The translations under genes were made by a program, and so were the position numbers. The notes under the pieces were generated by a model. That model searched no databases and had not been told where the DNA came from. It saw only the letters and a list, made by a program, of their open reading frames with translations. 64,000 nucleotides of DNA from Sphingobium phenoxybenzoativorans (lineage in GTDB: Bacteria > Pseudomonadota > Alphaproteobacteria > Sphingomonadales > Sphingomonadaceae): contig NZ_MINO01000007.1 in assembly GCF_001757355.1 (NCBI RefSeq), positions 62,001-126,000 of the forward strand, read 5' to 3'. This document shows, in pieces, positions 7,169 to 15,694 of the stretch. The first letter of the stretch is position 1. Each line of letters begins with the position of its first letter.

Positions 7169-8149
7169 TCAGTCCTTGGCGTCCATCATCAGCGCGATCC
7201 GGCCAATCGCCTTTCCGCTGGAGGCCAGGTCGAGCGCCTCCTGATACGCCTCCATCGTGAAGCAGGCCCCGACCCTGGGCCTTATCTCCCCGGCGGCATA
7301 CAGGCTCATTATCTTCGCCAGATTGGCGGCCGCCTGCACTGGCGCAATTTTATTGAAGCGCCCGACATTCACCCCCACCAGCGATGCCCCTTTCAGCAGC
7401 GCGATATTCGCCTTGATCGCCGGGATCGCCCCGCCCGCAAATCCCACCACCAGATGCCGTCCGCCCCAGCCGAGCAGGCGGAAGGCCGCATCGCTCACAT
7501 CGCCGCCCACGGGGTCGAGAACCACATCCACGGGCGACAGTCCGGCCTGTTCCCATGCCTCGCGCAGCCCGCACCCGGAAATGTCGATCACTGTGTCGGC
7601 GCCTGCCGCCAGGGCAGCGGCCCGCTTGGCCTCGCCACGCACAGCGGCGATCACGGTGGCGCCAAGGATTTTCCCCAGCTCGATGGCCGCCTGCCCCACC
7701 GATCCCGCGGCGCCAAGCACCAGAAGGCGCTCCCCCGCCGCCAGCGCGCCGCGATCCTTCAGGGCATGCCAGGCCGTCGTATAGGCGACGCGCAGCACCG
7801 CCGCCTCAGCCCACTCAACGCCGGGCGGAAGCAGCGCGACTGCATCCTGATCGACGCACAGATATTCAGCGAAGGGACCGCCCCAGGCGAGCGCGCATAC
7901 CGCGTCGCCAACCCGGAAACCGGCAACGTCCGGACCGATGGCGTCGATGATCCCGGCGCATTCGCTGCCCGGCACATAGGGCAGGTCAGGCGTCACCTGA
8001 TATTCGCCGCGCGCGGTCAGCGCATCGACGAAGCTGACGCCACACGCCCGGACCCGGATGCGAATCTCTGTCGCACCCGGATCCGGGACGGATGCCTCCT
8101 CCAATGCCATGCGGAGGGGCGCGAAAGACCGCACCACCACCGCACGCAT
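7169..8149 (-). CDS. zinc-less quinone oxidoreductase, MDR superfamily
   Basis: A 326-aa medium-chain dehydrogenase/reductase of the QOR (NADPH:quinone oxidoreductase) type. The N-terminal catalytic domain runs from MRAVVVRSFAP through YVPGSECAGIIDAIGPDV. The cofactor motif is LVLGAAGSVGQAAIELGK. The structural zinc Cys cluster of true alcohol dehydrogenases is absent. The start at 8149 fits family alignment; an upstream ATG at 8218 would overlap the amidohydrolase gene by 29 nt. It likely reduces an enone or enoyl intermediate with NADPH. It lies 40 bp downstream of the amidohydrolase, in the same unit, controlled by operators at 9634-9720. Confidence 0.87.
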   Translation of the reverse strand: MRAVVVRSFAPLRMALEEASVPDPGATEIRIRVRACGVSFVDALTARGEYQVTPDLPYVPGSECAGIIDAIGPDVAGFRVGDAVCALAWGGPFAEYLCVDQDAVALLPPGVEWAEAAVLRVAYTTAWHALKDRGALAAGERLLVLGAAGSVGQAAIELGKILGATVIAAVRGEAKRAAALAAGADTVIDISGCGLREAWEQAGLSPVDVVLDPVGGDVSDAAFRLLGWGGRHLVVGFAGGAIPAIKANIALLKGASLVGVNVGRFNKIAPVQAAANLAKIMSLYAAGEIRPRVGACFTMEAYQEALDLASSGKAIGRIALMMDAKD

Positions 8150-8189
8150 GGTCCGCTCGCTCTGCACTGCGACCGGGCCGGAGAGAAGC

Positions 8190-9509
8190 TCAGGCGGGTT
8201 CTTTTTCCTCGATCGCATGCGGGAACATCTTCACCACATCGCCAGAGGTGACGACGCGCTTCACGCCCTGCTCCAGCGGGCTTGCGCCGCCATGCGCGCC
8301 ATAGGCCTTCAGGCTGATGTCCACGTCGCGGGCCTGCTCGCGCAGCGCGCCGACCGTGCAGTTCTCGCGGCCCAGAATGGCGAAGGGATCGTAGTGGAAC
8401 GCCTTCATCGCATTCTTGTGAGTCATCAGGTCGATCTCGTCATCGGGAATGCCGGCGAAGCTTTCGATCAGCCATTCCGCAGACTTCGGCCACAGCGAGT
8501 CCGAATGCGGATAGTCGCATTCATAGGTGATCGTCTCGATGCCGATCTCATGCCGGTTCGCGATGCCGAACTTGTCGTCGATGAAGCAGGTGATGAAATG
8601 CTCGCGGAAGATTTCACTCGGCTTCTTGCCGCCGAAATCGGCATGCGTCCACGCGCCATGCTGTTGATGCGTGAAGTCGGCGCGCTCCAGCAGATAGGGA
8701 ATCCAGCCGATGCCGCCTTCCGAAAGCGCGATCTTCAGATTGGGATAGCGCTGCAGCGCCTTCAGGTGAATCCAGTCGGCGGCGCTCAGGGACACCGAGA
8801 TCGGCATGCCGATGATCCAGGCGTCGATCGGCGATTCCATCGACGGATGCTGCGGCACATTGCCGGTGCCGATATGGTTGCAGATCACCACGTCCAGATC
8901 GGCGCAGACCTTCCACATCGGCTCCCAATAATCGGTGTGCAGGCCCGGCAGCCCCTTCTTCGACGGATTGTCGGTGAAGCTGATCGAATGGCATCCCTTC
9001 TTGGAGACGCGCTTGATCTCCTCGACGATCAGGTTGACATCCCACATCGGCGTGATCGCGGTGGGGATGAAACGGCCGGGATAGGCGCCGCACCATTCGT
9101 CGATATGCCAGTCATTATAGGCCTGCACAGCGACCAGCGCGCCATTCTTGTCCTTGGCGCTCAGGAACAGGTCGCCCGAAAATCCGGGGAAGGTCGGAAA
9201 GTTCAGCGAACCGAGCAGGCCGTTGGCGTTCATGTCCTGCACGCGCGCATGCACATTATAGGCGCCAAGGCGCATATGCTCGTAGCAGGCGGGTTCGCAG
9301 CCAAATTCTTCCGGCACGCGGCCGGCGACAGCGTTCAGACCGGGATTGGGGAGCTTGCGCCCCTCATAGACCCAGTGGTCCGCGCCATCGGTATGAACGA
9401 CATGCGGCACCAGCGACTTCTGCGCAGCCGTCACATGCTGGTCGAACATGTCTGCAGGCTCAACGATATGATCATCGACGCTCACCAGAATCATGTCTTC
9501 AAGCTTCAT
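8190..9509 (-). CDS. amidohydrolase-2 family TIM-barrel metal hydrolase/decarboxylase
   Basis: A 439-aa member of the amidohydrolase 2 (ACMSD/gamma-resorcylate decarboxylase-like) family. The first metal motif D12-x-H14 sits in VSVDDHIVEP near the N-terminus; further ligand candidates are the VVICNHIGTG segment and the EYD-type acidic region EC DYPHSDS near residue 330. Members hydrolyse or decarboxylate ring-cleavage products, and long versions like this recur beside P450 and acyl-CoA genes in actinobacterial and sphingomonad catabolic clusters. It is preceded by AAGGAGAGG and by a 224-bp leader with two operators. Whether it acts as a hydrolase or decarboxylase cannot be decided here. Confidence 0.85.
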   Translation of the reverse strand: MKLEDMILVSVDDHIVEPADMFDQHVTAAQKSLVPHVVHTDGADHWVYEGRKLPNPGLNAVAGRVPEEFGCEPACYEHMRLGAYNVHARVQDMNANGLLGSLNFPTFPGFSGDLFLSAKDKNGALVAVQAYNDWHIDEWCGAYPGRFIPTAITPMWDVNLIVEEIKRVSKKGCHSISFTDNPSKKGLPGLHTDYWEPMWKVCADLDVVICNHIGTGNVPQHPSMESPIDAWIIGMPISVSLSAADWIHLKALQRYPNLKIALSEGGIGWIPYLLERADFTHQQHGAWTHADFGGKKPSEIFREHFITCFIDDKFGIANRHEIGIETITYECDYPHSDSLWPKSAEWLIESFAGIPDDEIDLMTHKNAMKAFHYDPFAILGRENCTVGALREQARDVDISLKAYGAHGGASPLEQGVKRVVTSGDVVKMFPHAIEEKEPA

Positions 9510-9633
9510 GCCACCTCTCCTTGCAAGGCTTGCGCGCGGTGCTGCGCAGCCGCATTCACATTACGGGCGCCGCCCGTTTTCTGCGACCATAATTGCCCCA
9601 ACTCGCCCTGGATGGCAACAGGATTCGCATACA

Positions 9634-9645
9634 ATTACATGAAAT
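9634..9645. promoter_or_regulatory. weak operator site (ATTACATGAAAT)
   Basis: Ten of twelve bases match the consensus. It is listed because its centre is 74 bp from the perfect site at 9707-9720, matching the spacing of other pairs. It lies 125 bp upstream of the amidohydrolase start. Confidence 0.4.
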
Positions 9646-9706
9646 CTGGAGCGGTATTTTTTTCAATATCCCCAATTTAGGTGCATTTTTCATCTAATAT
9701 TGGAAA

Positions 9707-9720
9707 TTTTGCATGCAAAA
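9707..9720. promoter_or_regulatory. operator site, perfect 14-bp palindrome (TTTTGCATGCAAAA)
   Basis: Exact core with symmetric T/A arms, in the AT-rich gap between the MFS gene's 3' end and the amidohydrolase start; controls the amidohydrolase-oxidoreductase unit. Confidence 0.7.
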
Positions 9721-9733
9721 TAGCAATGCCTGG

Positions 9734-11044
9734 TCAATGCGACACGGCGGCTCCCCTTGCGCCCGACTCCGCGCCGCCCTCCGTGGGACCATGCCGGAAC
9801 GCCTGCCAGAAATGGAACGCCGCCCAGATGTTGAACAGCATCGTCAGCGCCAGCGCGGGCCGGAGCGAATATTCGCCGCCTATCGCGTCGCTGAACAGGC
9901 CCACCACCACCGGCCCAAGTCCTGACCCCAGCAGGTTGATGACCAGTTGCACCGCAGCCGCGACGATCCCGCGCATGCCCGGACTGACCAGGCCCATCGC
10001 CATGCTGTAACCGGGCGCCAGATATCCGCCCATCGCGACGCCGGTGCAGAACAGGCAGGCCAGCGCAACCGGCAGCGTCGGGGCATAGGCGAAACCGATG
10101 CCGAAGGGCACGCAAAGCAAACTCGTCACCAGCGGCACCAGCGCCAACCGGCGGCGCGATCGCGTCACCAGCCGGTCGGCGATCCGGCCGCACAGGACCG
10201 AGCCGATGGCCGAACATGCCGCCCCCGCCGCAACGACGACGCCGGCCTGGCCAAGCGGAAGCCCGTGCACGCGGATCAGCAGCGACGTCGCCCAGACCCA
10301 AAGGGCCGTGACCGTCAGCGAGGTCAGCGCCATCGCGATGCCCAGATGAATCAGCGCAGGCGTATGGCGGACATGCCGCAGAACCTCCCGCACGGTGGAT
10401 GCGCCATGATGCGCCTGCTCGTCGAACCGGCCGCGCGGCGGTTCCCGCAGGGTCAGAATGATCAGCAAGGCGACCGCAATGCCCGGCAGGCCCGCGACGA
10501 AGAACGCCGCCCGCCAGCCGAAATGGGCGGCGACCACGCCCCCGATCAGGAAGCTCGACGCCACGCCGACCGCGGCGCTCAGGTAGAAAAGGCCGATCGC
10601 GGTGCTTCTTTCGCGGACCGGGAAGCTGTCCGAAATCAGGGACAGGCATAGGGGCTGCGCGCCCGCCTCCGCCGCGCCGACCCCCATCCGCATCAGCAGC
10701 AGGGTCATATAATGGCCGGCGAAACCGCACAGGACGGTCAGCCCGCTCCATATGGTGAGGATGATGCTGAACAGGGTCCGCCGCCGCACCCGGTCGATCA
10801 GCCAACCCATCGGCAGGCAGGCCAGCGCGAACGCGGTGGTGTAGGCAAGACCGCCCAACACCCCCATGCCGCTGTCGCTGACCTGAAATTCCCGCTTAAT
10901 GGGTTCGATGACGACGGCGATGACCTGACGATCTATCGAATGGCAGACATAGGCGGTGGCCAGCAGCGCCAGCGCGTACCAGCGATGCGCGTCCGGCACA
11001 GGACCCGCCGGAGGAGTTTCGCTGGCCCGCGCCTGGCTTGCCAC
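9734..11044 (-). CDS. MFS transporter
   Basis: A 436-aa major facilitator with about 12 hydrophobic segments. Typical motifs include the loop 2-3 signature GWLIDRVRRRTLF after TM2 and a central cytoplasmic loop around EPPRGRFDEQAHH that separates the two six-helix halves. It should move a small organic acid across the inner membrane. Its start codon overlaps the stop of the upstream TonB-dependent receptor, so outer-membrane receptor and inner-membrane carrier are translationally coupled. This is good evidence that they handle the same compound. Direction of transport is not shown. Confidence 0.9.
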   Translation of the reverse strand: MASQARASETPPAGPVPDAHRWYALALLATAYVCHSIDRQVIAVVIEPIKREFQVSDSGMGVLGGLAYTTAFALACLPMGWLIDRVRRRTLFSIILTIWSGLTVLCGFAGHYMTLLLMRMGVGAAEAGAQPLCLSLISDSFPVRERSTAIGLFYLSAAVGVASSFLIGGVVAAHFGWRAAFFVAGLPGIAVALLIILTLREPPRGRFDEQAHHGASTVREVLRHVRHTPALIHLGIAMALTSLTVTALWVWATSLLIRVHGLPLGQAGVVVAAGAACSAIGSVLCGRIADRLVTRSRRRLALVPLVTSLLCVPFGIGFAYAPTLPVALACLFCTGVAMGGYLAPGYSMAMGLVSPGMRGIVAAAVQLVINLLGSGLGPVVVGLFSDAIGGEYSLRPALALTMLFNIWAAFHFWQAFRHGPTEGGAESGARGAAVSH

Positions 11045-13425
11045 TACATCGCGACCTTCACAGAAATCCCCCCATAGCGCTTGGAATCGCGGGATACGCG
11101 CGCCCAGGACCGTGCAATGAATCCATCGGTCTGGCCCAGATTACCGTAATAAAACTCGTTCGTCAGGTTTTTGCCGAACAGCATGACCCGCCATTTGCGA
11201 TCCGGGCTTTCGTAACCGATCGACGCATCAACCAGCCAGTGGCTCGGCTCCAGCGTCAGCGGATCGTTGAGGAGCTGATACTGGATCTTGTCGATCCAGC
11301 TTGCCCCGACATGGGTGAACAGGCGGCCGCCATTGTCGATGCGATGCTCATAATCGGCGGACATGTTCAGCGAGACCTTCGGCGTCTCCTTTGCCGGATG
11401 GCCGGTAAGCGACTGAGTTTCGGCGATTCCGTCATTGTTGAGGTCAAGGGTGCAGCCGCCCTGCAGCCCGGCGCGCTGGGACACATTACAGGTGACCAGA
11501 CCACCGCGATATTCGGCATCGGTATAGGCAATGCCGCCCGCCAGGGTCAGGCCGCGCGTCGCCCGCCAGTTGAACTGCATCTCCACGCCGCGCGACTTGA
11601 TGTCGCCGGCATTCTGCAACTGCGTGGCCAGGGTCGTGGAGTCCGGCACGGTGGTCGCCTGCTGCACATCCTTCACCTTCTGCGCGTAGAGCGCCAGGCT
11701 GAAGTAGAGCTTATTGTCCAATATGGTCTGGCGCGTGCCGACCTCAAACGCGGTGGCGATTTCCGGCGCGGCAAAGACGCGGGCGGCGGGGGTCCAGCCC
11801 GACGACAGGTCGAGCGCGGCGCCCTTGAAGCCGCGATTGAACGAGACATAATAATTCTGGTCGCGGGTCGGCACATATTGGATGCCCGCGCGGCCGGACA
11901 GATTCTTGTCGCTGCGATCCTGATCATAGGCGAAGCGCGCGACGGGCGCGGCGTTGTTGACGCCCGTTACCGGATCGAATGCGGCAACCGGGTTGTTGTA
12001 GGGCGTGCGGACATAGGTGCCGCCAACACTTTCCCATGTGTAGCGCAGGCCGCCGAACAGCTTGAAGCTGTCGATAAATTCCCAGGTCGCATCGGCGAAC
12101 AGGGCCTTGCTGTCATTGCGGTAATCCGCCGTCAGCGCCGCGCCGTCGATATAGAAGCCGTTGCGGATGAAGGGGCTGGAACCGGCCAGCTCCTCCCGGT
12201 AGCGCTGGTAGAAACCGCCCGCCACCACGTCGAAACTGTCGCCGGAATAGGCGAAGCGCAGTTCCTGGGAGAAGTAATGCGAGTCGGACGGCTGGCGCGG
12301 AAAGCCCCGGTCGATGTAGGAGATGGGGTAATTATTGGGGTTCGGCGCAAAGCCCCGTCCCTTTAGCCAGCCGGTCGGCCCCGCATCGATATCAGTCGAA
12401 TTATCGAAGCTATATTCGCGATAGGCGGTAATCGACGTGGCGGTCCACTTGTCAGCGAAGCGCCAGTTGACCGTTCCCGCGACGCTCCAGCCCTCCGATT
12501 CCGTCAGACTGTTGCCGTCGACATTGGTGACGTCGACACCCCGGCCGATCGGCACGCCCATCGTCACCCGCTGCAAATCGCCAAGCGCCCCGGAATTGGG
12601 CACCAGGATCATGGCGACGCCATAGGTATTCTCACGATGGCGGTAATCGCCCGCGATCAGCAGGTCGAGATCGGGCGACAGGTCCACCGCCAGCTTGCCG
12701 GAAAAGGCGTAGGTCTTGCTCCCGCCGACTTCACCGCCGATGCCGACATTGCGAATGATGGGCGACTGGTCGTCATACAGGCCGTTGAGCCGCAGGCGGA
12801 CCGCATCGCTCAGCGGCAGGTTGACTGTGCCGCGCAGGACGATCTCGTCATCGGTGGTATAGTCGGCCTGCCCGGTCACCTCCAGATCGCGGCTCGGATT
12901 GCGGGTGCGGATATTGATAACGCCCGCGGTCGCATTCTTGCCGAACAGCGTGCCCTGCGGTCCTGCGAGAACCTCGATCTGCTCAATATCCATGAAGTTG
13001 GACAGGAACTCGCCCTGCCGTGCAATGGGCACGCCGTCGATCACCAGCGCCAGGCTCGGCTGAATGCCGCCCTCCTGCGCCGTCGAGGAAATGCCGCGCA
13101 TGTTGAAGCTGGCGCCGCGATCCGCGCTGCCTTCGGAGAAGGTCAGGGATGGAGAAATCTGGACAAGCTGGCGGCTCTCCACGATTGCCTGCCGCTCCAT
13201 CGTGACGGGCGAAAGCACCGACACGGAAACCGGAACCTCGGTAAGCGTCTGCACACGCTTTTGCGCGGTAACGATGATGTCGCCATTGGCGGCGCCGTCA
13301 TCGGCCTGCGGCTGAACTTGCGCCCCTGCCTGCGCCTCGGCCTGGGTTTGGGCCAGAGCCGCCGGGGCCATCGCCGCAGCCACTGTCCATGCGGCCGCGC
13401 AGGCCATCCAACGATTTGCCTTCAT
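11044..13425 (-). CDS. TonB-dependent receptor
   Basis: A 793-aa outer-membrane receptor. A signal peptide (MKANRWMACAAAWTVAAAMA, then an ALAQ cleavage region) is followed by a TonB-box-like DIIVTAQKR, a plug domain with the QIEVLAGPQGTLFGKNATAGVINI motif, and a C-terminal 22-strand barrel ending in an aromatic/hydrophobic residue run (GGISVKVAM). It belongs to the sphingomonad receptor group that takes up organic substrates rather than only siderophores. First gene of a two-gene unit with the MFS carrier; operator 13479-13490 lies 54 bp upstream. Confidence 0.92.
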   Translation of the reverse strand: MKANRWMACAAAWTVAAAMAPAALAQTQAEAQAGAQVQPQADDGAANGDIIVTAQKRVQTLTEVPVSVSVLSPVTMERQAIVESRQLVQISPSLTFSEGSADRGASFNMRGISSTAQEGGIQPSLALVIDGVPIARQGEFLSNFMDIEQIEVLAGPQGTLFGKNATAGVINIRTRNPSRDLEVTGQADYTTDDEIVLRGTVNLPLSDAVRLRLNGLYDDQSPIIRNVGIGGEVGGSKTYAFSGKLAVDLSPDLDLLIAGDYRHRENTYGVAMILVPNSGALGDLQRVTMGVPIGRGVDVTNVDGNSLTESEGWSVAGTVNWRFADKWTATSITAYREYSFDNSTDIDAGPTGWLKGRGFAPNPNNYPISYIDRGFPRQPSDSHYFSQELRFAYSGDSFDVVAGGFYQRYREELAGSSPFIRNGFYIDGAALTADYRNDSKALFADATWEFIDSFKLFGGLRYTWESVGGTYVRTPYNNPVAAFDPVTGVNNAAPVARFAYDQDRSDKNLSGRAGIQYVPTRDQNYYVSFNRGFKGAALDLSSGWTPAARVFAAPEIATAFEVGTRQTILDNKLYFSLALYAQKVKDVQQATTVPDSTTLATQLQNAGDIKSRGVEMQFNWRATRGLTLAGGIAYTDAEYRGGLVTCNVSQRAGLQGGCTLDLNNDGIAETQSLTGHPAKETPKVSLNMSADYEHRIDNGGRLFTHVGASWIDKIQYQLLNDPLTLEPSHWLVDASIGYESPDRKWRVMLFGKNLTNEFYYGNLGQTDGFIARSWARVSRDSKRYGGISVKVAM

Positions 13426-13478
13426 TCACTCTCTCCCCAATGATTCTTTTTATTGGGGAGAGAGTAGATCACACCCAT

Positions 13479-13490
13479 ATTGCATGCAAT
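13479..13490. promoter_or_regulatory. operator site, perfect (ATTGCATGCAAT)
   Basis: Perfect 12-bp palindrome 54 bp upstream of the TonB-receptor start. A possible odd-centred partner (TTGCAATGCAA, 13552-13562) lies 72.5 bp away, inside the 3' end of the neighbouring dehydrogenase gene. Confidence 0.72.
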
Positions 13491-13521
13491 CTAAAATGAC
13501 ATTGGCCGAAAATTCAAATAA

Positions 13522-14523
13522 TCAGGCATTAAGGGCGAACAAATCGTCCAGTTGCAATGCAATTCGTCCGCCAACCTGATCCAGAAGGTGCGCCCGCTTC
13601 AGATAGAAGTGGACGGGATATTCGGCGGCGAACCCCATCCCTCCATGCAATTGGATCGCCGCCGCCGCGTTGGAAAGCGCGGCATCGAGCGCGACGATGC
13701 GCGCTGCAGTCACCTGAAACTCCGCATCGTCGCCGGCGTCCCGCACGACCACGGCGGCCAGCTTCGCCTGCGACAAGGCGGCTTCGCATCGCACGGCCAT
13801 ATCGGCGCAGGGATGGCTCACCGCCTGGAAAGTCCCGATCTTCTGGCCGAATTGCGTGCGCTCGCTCGCGTGCGCCACGGACAGGTCGCGGACCGCCTCC
13901 GCCGCGCCAACCAGCATCGCCGCGATCAGCAGGGATATGTGCCGGAACAAAGGTTCGGCGTCGCGGCCGCCCACCTGCAGGCCCGCCGCGCCGGAATCCA
14001 GCACTGCGCTTTCCAGCGTCACGGTGGGATCAAGGCTCCGTATCGCGCTGCGGTTGGAAAATGCGGAAGGGTCGAGCAACGTCACGCTGTCATGATCAAC
14101 CAGCAAAATACGGTCGCTGCCTTCCGCATCGATCAGGAAATAGCCGCTGCCGCCAGCATCCGGCACAGCCAGCGACACCGTCGCATTCCCCGTCGCAATC
14201 GCCGCCGTCAGATCGCTCTCCCCCAGCGTCGCGGCGAGGCGCGCGGCGATGACCGATGCGAACAGAACAGGCGTCACCAGCGCCCGCCCCACTTCCCGGA
14301 ACAGCAGCATTTCCTCCGTCGCGCCAAATCCGAAGCCGCCATGCTCCTCGGAAAGGCCGAGCGCTATCCAGCCCAGTTCCGCGCATTGCGGCAACAGGGC
14401 GCGATCGGCCGCCTTGGCCGGTCCTTCCTCCCATCGCAGATAATCGACCGGCAGCTCCTTCGACAGCAGCCCGCGCGCCATGTCGATGATCTGTTCTTCT
14501 TCCGGCGAAGGCATCAGGTCCAT
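13522..14523 (-). CDS. acyl-CoA dehydrogenase, small (beta-type) subunit
   Basis: A 333-aa acyl-CoA dehydrogenase, shorter than the usual 380-400. It keeps the N-terminal helix domain (EEHGGFGFG) and the C-terminal domain motif IQLHGGMGFAAEYPVHFYLKRA, but the middle region is eroded. This form is known from heteromeric (alpha2beta2) dehydrogenases such as mycobacterial FadE28-FadE29, where one subunit of each pair is short and divergent. It follows a full-length dehydrogenase by 7 bp, so the two should form one enzyme that desaturates a CoA-bound side chain or ring. Last gene of a seven-gene unit starting at 20543. Confidence 0.88.
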   Translation of the reverse strand: MDLMPSPEEEQIIDMARGLLSKELPVDYLRWEEGPAKAADRALLPQCAELGWIALGLSEEHGGFGFGATEEMLLFREVGRALVTPVLFASVIAARLAATLGESDLTAAIATGNATVSLAVPDAGGSGYFLIDAEGSDRILLVDHDSVTLLDPSAFSNRSAIRSLDPTVTLESAVLDSGAAGLQVGGRDAEPLFRHISLLIAAMLVGAAEAVRDLSVAHASERTQFGQKIGTFQAVSHPCADMAVRCEAALSQAKLAAVVVRDAGDDAEFQVTAARIVALDAALSNAAAAIQLHGGMGFAAEYPVHFYLKRAHLLDQVGGRIALQLDDLFALNA

Positions 14524-14530
14524 AAATATC

Positions 14531-15685
14531 CTATCGGCTGCGCGGCAGGCCCAGGACCCGCTCGGCGATGATGTTGCGCTGGATTTCGGCGGTGCCCCCG
14601 CCGATCGTCCGGGAGAAGGAGTAGAGATAGGGGCCGGTCCAGCCTTCTTCGGGGTCGGTCAGCTCAAGGCTTCCCGCGCCCAATATCTCCATCGACATGC
14701 GGCCCAGGCGCTGCGTCAGCAAACCGTGATAAAGCCGCAGGATGGAGGCTTCCGCGCCAGGCGCGCCGCGCCGCTCGTTCAGGGAGATGCTGGAATAGGT
14801 CATCGCCTGCAGCGCGGCGACCTCTGCGCGCAGGCGCGCCAGACGGCGCTGAATGTCCGTATCGCGGGCCAGATCCACCCTCGCTTTCACCGTCGCAATC
14901 AGGGCCTCCAGATCGGTCGCGAGCCGCACCTGCTCCGCCATGAATCCGGTGCCGCGCTCAAACCCCAGCGTCGACATCGCCACGCGCCAGCCATTGTTCA
15001 GGCCGCCCACGACATTGGCCAGCGGGATGCGGACGTCATCGTAAAACACTTCGCAATATTCGGGGTGCCCCGCGATCGTCTTGATCGGGCGGACGCGGAT
15101 GCCGGGGCTGCGCATGTCGCATATGACCCAGCTTATGCCCTTATGCTTGGGCGCGTCCGGATCGGTGCGCACCAGCAATTCCTGAAAGTCCGCAAACTGG
15201 CCGAAGCTGGTCCATATCTTCTGGCCGTTCACCACCAGATGATCGCCATCAATCTCGCCGCGCGTGCGGAGCGACGCCAGGTCGGAGCCTGATCCGGGTT
15301 CGGAAAAGCCCTGACACCACACTTCCTCGCCCTTCAGGATGCGCGGCAGATGCGATGTTTTCTGTTCTTCCGATCCATTGGCGATCAGGGTCGGCCCGCC
15401 ATGCAGCAGGCCGACGAAATTGACGCCGACATAGGGCGCCCCGGCCCGTGCATATTCCTGATACCAGATCAGTTGCTGGATCGTGCTGAAGCCCCTGCCG
15501 CCATATTCCTGTGGCCAGGCGATGCCAGCCCAGCCGCCGTCATATTGCCGCTTCTGCCAGGCGAGATCGAACGCCTTCATGTCCGGCCCGTCCGCAGGGC
15601 GCACCTCGCGCGGAACATTGTCCGCAAGCCATGCGCGCACCTCCTGCCGGAACAGATCATCCTCTGGCGTGAAATCAAGGTTCAT
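14531..15685 (-). CDS. acyl-CoA dehydrogenase, large subunit
   Basis: A full-length 384-aa FAD-dependent acyl-CoA dehydrogenase. Visible are the WPQEYGGRG turn near residue 60, the FAD/substrate loop GFSEPGSGSDLASLRTRG, the WTSFGQFAD strand and the C-terminal GGGTAEIQRNIIAERVLGLPR signature. It converts an acyl-CoA to a 2-enoyl-CoA. It is paired with the 333-aa short dehydrogenase downstream (7-bp gap) and itself follows a second large dehydrogenase by 9 bp. Large-subunit pairs of this kind act on branched or cyclic acyl-CoAs in steroid and related pathways; the substrate here is inferred, not shown. Confidence 0.92.
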   Translation of the reverse strand: MNLDFTPEDDLFRQEVRAWLADNVPREVRPADGPDMKAFDLAWQKRQYDGGWAGIAWPQEYGGRGFSTIQQLIWYQEYARAGAPYVGVNFVGLLHGGPTLIANGSEEQKTSHLPRILKGEEVWCQGFSEPGSGSDLASLRTRGEIDGDHLVVNGQKIWTSFGQFADFQELLVRTDPDAPKHKGISWVICDMRSPGIRVRPIKTIAGHPEYCEVFYDDVRIPLANVVGGLNNGWRVAMSTLGFERGTGFMAEQVRLATDLEALIATVKARVDLARDTDIQRRLARLRAEVAALQAMTYSSISLNERRGAPGAEASILRLYHGLLTQRLGRMSMEILGAGSLELTDPEEGWTGPYLYSFSRTIGGGTAEIQRNIIAERVLGLPRSR

Positions 15686-15694
15686 GGCGTATAC

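Noticed and set aside
8058..9680. 540-codon plus-strand frame over the amidohydrolase
   Set aside because: Antisense shadow; the opposite strand encodes a clear amidohydrolase with metal motifs.
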